Shown here piece after piece: positions 31,585 to 38,339 of a stretch of DNA of 41,243 nt. Each line of letters begins with the position of its first letter. Position 1 is the stretch's first letter. The DNA comes from Ktedonobacterales bacterium. Lineage in GTDB: Bacteria > Chloroflexota > Ktedonobacteria > Ktedonobacterales > Ktedonobacteraceae. The notes under the pieces were generated by a model. The model had not been told where the DNA came from and searched no databases. It saw nothing but the letters and a program-made list of their open reading frames with translations. Position numbers and translations under genes: made by a program. The stretch is from assembly GCA_027451525.1 (NCBI GenBank), contig DAIDJF010000053.1, positions 1-41,243 on the forward strand. Direction: 5' to 3'.

Positions 31585-32622
31585 CTATGTGAGCATCTGC
31601 GTAAGTTCAGCACACGTGCGTTCCACGCCTTCAAAACGTTCCAGGCAGTGGAAACCCAGCATATCTATGTAGTGTGCGCGCTGTATCTCATTGAGTGGCA
31701 TGTGAAGGAGATTGTGTAGCCAGTAGGCCAGATTTCTGAGGTTTCTGCGATAGGCATAAAACGCCAGCCAGTCCGCGTGCCAGCGTATCGGTTCTTGATG
31801 AACGAGACGATAGCCAGCATCAAAAGCCGCGAAATTGTTGATGTAGTCAAAGGCATCGCGCTCACGGGGCGCAATTACGGAGGATTCCCAGTCGAGCAGT
31901 GTCAGCGTATTATCGGGCGCGAGTATGATGTTTCCGCCCCAGAGGTCGCCGTGACAGAGAACATGCTGGACTGGTTTTTGTAGTGCACTATTCTTATAGC
32001 CATTAGCTTTTGCCAGAAAAGCGCGAATCTGCTCGCGACGAGGCCAAACAATTGCATGAACTTTTTGCAGATAGGCTGGAGCATCAGCGAGAGAAATATT
32101 TTCGACAAGCGTCAGGTCAGTTAGTAATTGCCTGTCAAATGGAGAAGTGAGACTATCTTGAGGAGCAAGTCGGTATAACGATCTTCGCAAAGGGACAGTA
32201 TGAACGGTTGCTGCTGCTCGCGCGATATGTTGTATTAGCGTGTCGGGCATCGGATAAGCGTTGCCAAGCGTCTCGCCCTCAATAAATGTATAGAGGGCGA
32301 AAAGTAAATGTTCGTGCGATGCGGAGAGCGTTCTCCGCACAGTGATTTGAGGAAGTGGAGCGGTGACAGAGGGCAGATGCGCCAGGGCAACCATACGCTG
32401 TACTGGTAACGAAAAAATCATCTGCGTAGCGGTCATGTGGCCGTTCACGCTGTCTTGATCGACAATTTTGAGGTAGAAAGTACCACGTGTGTCTGTTTGT
32501 ATTTTGTAGGAATAGGCCGATTCGCCCTCTGGAATAAAAGCAAACTGTGTGATTGTGAGGTTCCAATACTCTTGTAACAGCGCGGGGATGAGCGTTTTGT
32601 CATCAGGCAGGGGTGTTTTCAT
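31585..32622 (-). CDS. Aminoglycoside-phosphotransferase-fold kinase
   Basis: 345 aa. The APH/choline-kinase fold is shown by the N-lobe (YSYKIQTDTRGTFYLKIVD with the ATP-binding Lys), the hinge LYTFIEGETLG, the catalytic loop CHGDLWGGNIIL with Asp and Asn, and LLDWESSVIAPRERD, the metal-binding DxD/E equivalent. Such enzymes phosphorylate small hydroxylated compounds; resistance to an antibiotic, or a homoserine/thiamine-type kinase role, are both possible and cannot be separated here. It is divergent from ctaG. Confidence 0.85.
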   Translation of the reverse strand: MKTPLPDDKTLIPALLQEYWNLTITQFAFIPEGESAYSYKIQTDTRGTFYLKIVDQDSVNGHMTATQMIFSLPVQRMVALAHLPSVTAPLPQITVRRTLSASHEHLLFALYTFIEGETLGNAYPMPDTLIQHIARAAATVHTVPLRRSLYRLAPQDSLTSPFDRQLLTDLTLVENISLADAPAYLQKVHAIVWPRREQIRAFLAKANGYKNSALQKPVQHVLCHGDLWGGNIILAPDNTLTLLDWESSVIAPRERDAFDYINNFAAFDAGYRLVHQEPIRWHADWLAFYAYRRNLRNLAYWLHNLLHMPLNEIQRAHYIDMLGFHCLERFEGVERTCAELTQMLT

Positions 32623-32730
32623 CCGTGTTTTGCCTCTTCGTCCTACTTTTCAAAGCGTGCTACAATACTAAACGTAATAAGAAATATTGAGCTATTCTCT
32701 CTTTCTATCATACAAGACGGAGCTGTTCCT

Positions 32731-33615
32731 ATGCCATATGGTTTAACTGGTGTCTGGCCCTGGCGACCAGCGATCATTATTCTTCTGCTCGTGCTGTGTA
32801 TTTTGTATGTCTGGCGGTTGCGCCAGGTGCGCCAAAAACAGGCCGATGTGCATATTTCGCGCTGGCGTGTCTTCTCTTTCTTTCTTGGCATCCTCTTCAT
32901 GGCGTTAGCCCTGTTGACGCCCTTAGATACAATCGCGCGCACACAACTGTTTCTCGCGCATATGATTCAGGTAATACTACTAACGACGTTCTGCGCCCCG
33001 CTGATGTTGATTGGCACACCTGATGTGTTGTTACGCCCAGCAATGAATGCTCCTGTCGCCCGTGGGGTAGCACGTTTGTTGACGTTGCCGCTGGCTGATT
33101 CGATCATTTTCAATCTGGTCTTTCTGCTCTGGCATGCCCCACTCATTTATCACGCGGCTCTGAGGAACGAGTCCTGGTATCAAGTTGAGATGGTCAGCAT
33201 CTTTCTCGTCTCGCTCCTCAATTGGTGGCCTATTGTTGGCTCGGTCCACGAGTATCGCCGTTTAGGCTATCCGGTGCAGATTGTCTACACCTTTTTCGAT
33301 GGTCTACCCATTGATACGCTCGCCTTTGTGCTGGTCTACACGGGCGTTGTTATCTACCCATACTATGTGATTCCCGCGCAATTGGGTATCTCTGCAAATT
33401 CAGATCAGGCAGCGGCTGGCGCACTGCTCTTGTTGCCTGGTGTGGTTGATTTTCTCGTGATGTCGCCGCTCTTCTTCAAGTGGCTCGAACATATGGAGCG
33501 ACAAACACGGCTCGCAGATGAAAGACGGCAAGCGATGCTTGATGAGCAGGAAGAAGAGATTGAGCTGTACGACGTTATTGAAAGCGAAGAAGTAGGCGAA
33601 ATTTCTGAAGCCTGA
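32731..33615 (+). CDS. CtaG-like cytochrome c oxidase assembly membrane protein
   Basis: 294 aa with seven membrane spans. The caa3-CtaG family features are visible: ALLTPLDTIARTQLFLAHMIQ (the helix with a conserved His in HMIQ), PLMLIGTPDVLLRP, FLLWHAPLIYHAA, NWWPIVGSVHEY and LPIDTLAFVLVYTG. These proteins help build the copper centre of terminal oxidases. A charged C-terminal tail (about 255-294) is cytoplasmic and rich in Glu. No oxidase subunit genes are nearby. ATG 32731 follows GGAG by nine bases. Confidence 0.88.
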   Translation: MPYGLTGVWPWRPAIIILLLVLCILYVWRLRQVRQKQADVHISRWRVFSFFLGILFMALALLTPLDTIARTQLFLAHMIQVILLTTFCAPLMLIGTPDVLLRPAMNAPVARGVARLLTLPLADSIIFNLVFLLWHAPLIYHAALRNESWYQVEMVSIFLVSLLNWWPIVGSVHEYRRLGYPVQIVYTFFDGLPIDTLAFVLVYTGVVIYPYYVIPAQLGISANSDQAAAGALLLLPGVVDFLVMSPLFFKWLEHMERQTRLADERRQAMLDEQEEEIELYDVIESEEVGEISEA

Positions 33616-33621
33616 GGAGCA

Positions 33622-34203
33622 TTACCAGGAACAACGCCGCTTGAGAGCTACTTTCAAGCGGCGTTCATATTCGCGACGTGGAATCTCACTGACACCTAGC
33701 GATGCCAGATGTGAGGTTAGGAATTGCGTATCATGTAAGGTATAGCCACGTGTGCGCAGATGTTCAACCAGCGCGACGAGACAGACTTTTGAGGCATCGG
33801 TTGCGAATGAAAACATACTCTCGCCCATAAAAGCGGCACCAAGTGTGACCCCATAGAGGCCGCCAACGAGTTGTCCCTCTCGCCATGCCTCCACGCTATG
33901 GGCGAGGTTACAGCGATGCAGATAGGTATATGTCTTGATGAACTCTTCATTAATCCAGGTTTCTTCTCGACTGCCGCAGGAACGCATGACCTGCTCAAAC
34001 GCGCTGTCCATGTGTATCTCGTAGATCCCTTTACGGATTGTTGCCCGTAGGGAGCGTGCAATATGCAGGTGGTCATGCTCTAAAATAGCGCGTGGATCGG
34101 GTGCATACCAGTGGATTTCTCCATATTCATCGGCCATTGGAAAAATTCCCTGACTATAGGCCCAGATGACCATTTCCGGCTCTAGAGATTGTGTCTGCTG
34201 CAT
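33622..34203 (-). CDS. aat: Leucyl/phenylalanyl-tRNA-protein transferase
   Basis: 193 aa. It transfers Leu or Phe from aminoacyl-tRNA to N-terminal Arg or Lys of proteins, marking them for ClpS-ClpAP degradation. Family blocks are clear: WAYSQGIFPMADE, IHWYAPDPRAILE, WINEEFIKTY, LHRCNLAHSVEAWREGQLVGGLYGV, GAAFMGESMFS and DTQFLTSHLASLGVSEIPR. It is shorter than E. coli Aat (234 aa), lacking the N-terminal extension. ATG 34203 follows GAAAGGATTC. It is the last gene of the leftward NagZ-flippase operon. Its final codons overlap a 12-bp inverted repeat. Confidence 0.93.
   Translation of the reverse strand: MQQTQSLEPEMVIWAYSQGIFPMADEYGEIHWYAPDPRAILEHDHLHIARSLRATIRKGIYEIHMDSAFEQVMRSCGSREETWINEEFIKTYTYLHRCNLAHSVEAWREGQLVGGLYGVTLGAAFMGESMFSFATDASKVCLVALVEHLRTRGYTLHDTQFLTSHLASLGVSEIPRREYERRLKVALKRRCSW
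33633..33665. terminator. Inverted repeat shared by convergent ctaG and aat ends
   Basis: AACGCCGCTTGA (33633-33644) pairs perfectly with 33654-33665 around a nine-base loop. It lies inside the last codons of aat and 18 bases after the ctaG stop. There is no T run, so it is an intrinsic terminator only in form; it may stall or stabilise both transcripts. Confidence 0.5.
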
Positions 34204-34228
34204 AGAATCCTTTCTCACGTGGAGTAAA

Positions 34229-36037
34229 CTAGCGGGCAAACCACTTTAGATAGCGTACCAATACTGGTTGCACGCTCTGTACCATTTCTATATCTTCATC
34301 GGTTAAAGGCTTCATCAGTAGCAAGATGCCGATACACAGAACGAGAAAAAGCAGTCCAGAGACGATCAGCAGCGCACGACTATTAGGGTGCCAGAGCAGG
34401 CTAGGTAATGATGCAAGCGTCGAGGCTACGACAAAGCGTAACGTAAAGCCAAGCGGATACTTACGTGGCAAGTCGCGCCATAAGAAGATGAGCAACAACA
34501 ACCCTGTAACCGTTCTTGCAATGCCATCGGCAACGAGTGCGCCTGCTGGTCCAAAGCGAGGAACAAGCGCGATACCGCTGAGAATCACAACGCCCAGACC
34601 AACCCACTGCGCTAAAACAACGAGACGTGGTTTTCCCACGACATAGAGCGTTGCTTGATGGATAGTCGTGCCGAGTACACGCACGATAACGTTGAAGAAC
34701 AGGAAGATTGCGAATAGTGGGCCAACAGGGTCATACTGTGTTCCATAGATGGCATGTGTAATATTGTTCGCGTTGAACATGCAAAAGATAAGTAAAGGCG
34801 CGACGAGGAGCGTTTCGATTTTAATAAGCACCTGCCAGGAACGCGCCAGACGTTCGTAGTTCTTTCCAATGTAGGAGGCTGAGAGGGTGGAACTGCCGAC
34901 ACCAACAAAGCCTGCAACGAGCAAGAGATTAGCCGAGTCTGCCAACTGGAAGGAAAGGTTGAAATAGCCAATTTGAACAAGCGAGATTGCAAAATAGCCA
35001 AGTAAAATAATCGATGTCTGCTTAAACAATGCGCCATTGACGATGTTTGTGAGCCACGCAGAGAAACCGAGCTTAAAAACAGGGCGCAGAGGTTGGGCAT
35101 AAGCGGTTCTTGGCGTAAAGAGAAAGGGCGCGAGCCAGATAATAAATGCTGCTGAACTGACGAGAGAGACAATAGCTAACATCCAGAGCAGACCGTTGAC
35201 ATTCCAGCCAAGCCGTAAAACCAGAAAGCCGAAAACAAGCATGCCGACTTGTGCCAGACCATTGACTACTAATACGATACGCATACGCATTAGTCCCGCG
35301 CAGAGAGCGGAAAGCAGGTTATTAATGCCATTGCCAAAGACGTAGAACGCGATAGGCGTAATGTTGGCTAGCAGTTGTGGATTGCGCAAATTTGCTGCCA
35401 CACTTCCTGCATTACTAATAGGAAGATGCGCCATTACCGTTGCCAGGGTTGGAATGCCGAAGAGTATAATGATGGTGCTTACAACAAGTACCAACAACCG
35501 TACCGAGAGCAACTGGCGTATAAAATATGCTGCCGACCCTTGGCTATGTTCTGCCAAAACTTTGGGTAGATAGGTCGTGATGGCATCTTCGATACCAAAG
35601 GCGATAATATAGGCGATGGTGTTAAATGCCGAGAGCGCGATAGAAAAAATGCCGTACTCTTTTGTGGAGAGGCTGTGTGTGATAATAATGGTTAAAAAGA
35701 ACCAGGAGAGAAAGAACCAGAGACCATAAATCTGGTTAATGAAATAGCTGCTCGGTGTGCGTTTGAGTAGTGTCCGTGCCTCTTTTTCGCTACGGGCGAT
35801 TTCAGGCTCAGGCAGATCAGGTAGTATCTGCGCGTGATCTTCTATCAATGGTGGCGCAAACGATGCTAGTTGATCAGCATTGATTGAGGTCACTCCAGTG
35901 TGTTGTGGGCTAAGGTTGTTGGTTTCATCCCAACTGTGAGCGTTTTTCACGTCTTTGTTCTCCGCCACCAGATTGTTTTTAGGTGTCTGTTCTTCCAAAT
36001 GTATCAGTTTTAAGGGACGTAATGAGATTTTGTTCAT
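34229..36037 (-). CDS. Polysaccharide/lipid flippase (MATE/MOP superfamily, Wzx/MurJ-like)
   Basis: 602 aa. A soluble N-terminus of about 100 residues rich in Asn/Glu precedes some 14 membrane segments, starting at IYGLWFFLSWFFLTIIITH. The early GIFSIALSAFNTIAYIIAFGIEDAITTYLP is typical of O-antigen/teichoic-acid flippases (Polysacc_synt). It would move a lipid-linked glycan across the membrane. ATG 36037 follows AGGCAAGAG; an upstream ATG at 36061 is less well placed. It is the third gene of a tight leftward operon with NagZ; no glycosyltransferases are adjacent, so the cargo is unknown. Confidence 0.85.
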   Translation of the reverse strand: MNKISLRPLKLIHLEEQTPKNNLVAENKDVKNAHSWDETNNLSPQHTGVTSINADQLASFAPPLIEDHAQILPDLPEPEIARSEKEARTLLKRTPSSYFINQIYGLWFFLSWFFLTIIITHSLSTKEYGIFSIALSAFNTIAYIIAFGIEDAITTYLPKVLAEHSQGSAAYFIRQLLSVRLLVLVVSTIIILFGIPTLATVMAHLPISNAGSVAANLRNPQLLANITPIAFYVFGNGINNLLSALCAGLMRMRIVLVVNGLAQVGMLVFGFLVLRLGWNVNGLLWMLAIVSLVSSAAFIIWLAPFLFTPRTAYAQPLRPVFKLGFSAWLTNIVNGALFKQTSIILLGYFAISLVQIGYFNLSFQLADSANLLLVAGFVGVGSSTLSASYIGKNYERLARSWQVLIKIETLLVAPLLIFCMFNANNITHAIYGTQYDPVGPLFAIFLFFNVIVRVLGTTIHQATLYVVGKPRLVVLAQWVGLGVVILSGIALVPRFGPAGALVADGIARTVTGLLLLIFLWRDLPRKYPLGFTLRFVVASTLASLPSLLWHPNSRALLIVSGLLFLVLCIGILLLMKPLTDEDIEMVQSVQPVLVRYLKWFAR

Positions 36038-36067
36038 CTCTTGCCTAGCACTACTATACACGAAAAT

Positions 36068-36508
36068 TTACTGGATTTTAAGGATATGGCGTCCTAACCA
36101 GCCAATAGCTCCTAAGGCCGCGAAAAGTTCTAGCACACTGACATTCGCTGTTACATGGTCGGGTGACACAAGGTAGAAGACTCCAACTTTCAATGTGGCG
36201 GCAATGACGAACAGACCGAGACCAATCCAGGCTGGTAGCGTCGCATAAAGCAGTGCGCGTTGCCAATTTCGACAGAGAAAACCAAGAATGGTAGGCGTGA
36301 GATAAATAAGAGTAGTGATGACAGGCGCAATAATAGGCGGGAATGGACCATCCAAGGCAGCACTCGGCGATTGAGGCAGAATGCGTGTCCACAATTGAGC
36401 TGGAATTAATGCCAATGTCACCAGTACAGTTTCCAATACGAGGAGCAGTAGCGTAAATAATAATATATTGCGCTCCTTACCGGCTTGTGGAATATTTAAA
36501 TGTAACAT
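36068..36508 (-). CDS. Membrane protein of unknown function
   Basis: 146 aa with four predicted membrane spans (about 14-36 LLFTLLLLVLETVLVTLALI, 57-78, 86-107, 120-140). No motif was recognised. ATG 36508 follows AAAGAGG by six bases. It lies 26 bases after the NagZ-like gene and 30 before the flippase, so it is part of that operon and probably of the same envelope process. Confidence 0.7.
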   Translation of the reverse strand: MLHLNIPQAGKERNILLFTLLLLVLETVLVTLALIPAQLWTRILPQSPSAALDGPFPPIIAPVITTLIYLTPTILGFLCRNWQRALLYATLPAWIGLGLFVIAATLKVGVFYLVSPDHVTANVSVLELFAALGAIGWLGRHILKIQ

Positions 36509-36534
36509 GATCGAACCTCTTTGTTTCACACAAT

Positions 36535-37935
36535 TTAGTGGGCTTGAGCAGGGATAGGCAATAATCCCATTGCATACTTGAGGAGCAGGATACGGCGGAC
36601 TGAGTCGTCAATGCGCTGTTCGGTAATGGCGCCATCGCTGACAGCTTGTTTAATGCCACCGATCATTGAGGCCACATCACTTGGTGAGGCGGCACCCATC
36701 AAAAGGTCGTCCCCTGCCTCAACCGCTAATGCCGCTGCTTGGGCTTCTGTGTAATAGGCCGTGATGCCTTCCATTGTCAAGCTATCTGTCATGATAACAC
36801 CTTGAAAGCCAAATTGCTGACGTAAAATGCCAGTAATCAATTTGTAGGAGAGCGAAGAAGGCACGCTACTATCGACGGCACTTACAATCTCATGCGTGAC
36901 CATGAGCGCATGCACATTGCCTTGCTGAATAAGCTGACGATACGGTAGCCAGTCAATCTGTTCCAGCTCGGCGAGTGAGCGGGTGAGATGTGGGATGCCC
37001 ACGTGTGGGTCAACGCCAACATCACCTAACCCCGGAAAATGCTTAAGCGTGCCAATAACCTTCCCACTTTGTTGTAACCCCTGCAGGTACGCTCCCGCCA
37101 TTTTCGTCACTAGTTCTGGCGTATTGCCGAAGGTACGATCATACATTTGTGGATTATACACATTGGTGACATCAACCACGGGCGCGAGATTGAGATTGAT
37201 GCCATACGCTGCAAGGTCTTGCGCGTCTTGCGCCCCTGCCGCCTGTGCTTGTGCCGGGTCATTGGTTGCTCCGATTGTGGCTGCTGCTGGGCGTGGTCCA
37301 TCCAGGCTTATCAAGCGATCCACTGTACCGCCTTCTTGGTCAATCGCAATTGCTAGCGGTAACGGGCTGTTATTTTGCATTTCTGCTGTAAGACCTGTCA
37401 ATTGTTGCTTACTTTGCACATTGCCATTCGCTGTGAAAATCAAGACGGCACCAACATTATATTGCGTAATCATAGCACTCAGATCGGGTGAATAGGTCGA
37501 GCCAACAAACTGCACTAACATCATCTGCCCTAATTTTTGATCTAGCGTCATATGACTGATAATAAGGTTGATATACTGTTCTGGTGTCATAGGTGTTGGG
37601 GTGCTGGCACTGACTCCAGGTGTCGCGCGCTGTTTTATTTGTTGCGCAATACCTTTAAGCAGGTCTGTATTGCCGGCTGAGGAACCATTTAATACATAGG
37701 CCCAGCCTTGTGCACCAAGAAATTGTGTTGGTGTGTTCGATGCCTGGAGAACAATAACCCCCAACAGCAGCATTACAAGGAACGCGCTTTTGCGTGTCCA
37801 CACATAGCATCGTCTTGCCTCTGGAAGTGGGGGGTGTGCTTCTGCGATAGCTGGCCTTTTTTGTGTTATTGCGTCTTCTTCAGTTTCTTCAGTATATTCC
37901 TGTTCGGTTAATGGATTAACTGGGGTGGTTTTCAC
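36535..37935 (-). CDS. GH3 beta-N-acetylhexosaminidase, NagZ-like, membrane-anchored
   Basis: 466 aa. A cytoplasmic N-terminus of about 48 residues and one membrane span (about 49-66: AFLVMLLLGVIVLQA) are followed by the NagZ-type GH3 barrel (about 112-455): LGQMMLVQFVGS, IDQEGGTVDRL, KHFPGLGDVGVDPHVG with the conserved His loop, and TDSLTMEGI with the catalytic Asp. It lacks the second GH3 domain. It likely removes GlcNAc from wall fragments outside the membrane, unlike cytoplasmic proteobacterial NagZ. The start is GTG 37935, preceded by GAGAGG. First gene of a four-gene operon. Confidence 0.9.
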   Translation of the reverse strand: MKTTPVNPLTEQEYTEETEEDAITQKRPAIAEAHPPLPEARRCYVWTRKSAFLVMLLLGVIVLQASNTPTQFLGAQGWAYVLNGSSAGNTDLLKGIAQQIKQRATPGVSASTPTPMTPEQYINLIISHMTLDQKLGQMMLVQFVGSTYSPDLSAMITQYNVGAVLIFTANGNVQSKQQLTGLTAEMQNNSPLPLAIAIDQEGGTVDRLISLDGPRPAAATIGATNDPAQAQAAGAQDAQDLAAYGINLNLAPVVDVTNVYNPQMYDRTFGNTPELVTKMAGAYLQGLQQSGKVIGTLKHFPGLGDVGVDPHVGIPHLTRSLAELEQIDWLPYRQLIQQGNVHALMVTHEIVSAVDSSVPSSLSYKLITGILRQQFGFQGVIMTDSLTMEGITAYYTEAQAAALAVEAGDDLLMGAASPSDVASMIGGIKQAVSDGAITEQRIDDSVRRILLLKYAMGLLPIPAQAH

Positions 37936-38339
37936 GACATAACCTCTCTATAGAGCAGAAATATGTATAACCTTTTAATAGCAAAAAAATAGCTGACCTT
38001 CTTGTACGAACGCATTGTATGCATGAGTTGTAACAGGCTGTGATATTAATACTAGTACAATCATAATGGTACTTGTGCTTTGTATGGACGGCTTATGTTC
38101 TTCTTCCCTTACATGCGACGCTGTAAAAATATGGGCTTCAATTGTATTTGCTTCTGTATAGAGACAGTACTATTGTACATTGTTCCAGGTTGTACGGCAA
38201 TCGTCAATGACGTTTTTTGTGCGTACAAAGTTTTTTTGCGTACGCATTCTTTCAGCTACACAATCCTGCTTGTTTGCGCAAACGCCTTACGCTATACTGT
38301 GTATACAGCATTAATAAATTAGAAGGGGTCATAGCGATT
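37936..38339. other. Intergenic region between NagZ-like and NACHT genes
   Basis: About 400 AT-rich bases between divergent genes. It contains several GTAC-centred repeats (TTGTAC, TGCGTAC, GCGTACGC at about 38005-38245). A possible NACHT promoter is TTGTTT (38270-38275) with TATACT 17 bases on (38293-38298). A plus-strand frame at 38080-38322 has no ribosome site and unnatural composition. Otherwise nothing is recognised. Confidence 0.4.

Noticed and set aside
38080..38322. 80-aa plus-strand open frame before the NACHT gene
   Set aside because: No ribosome site, Cys/Phe/Tyr-rich unnatural composition, and it spans the likely NACHT promoter.
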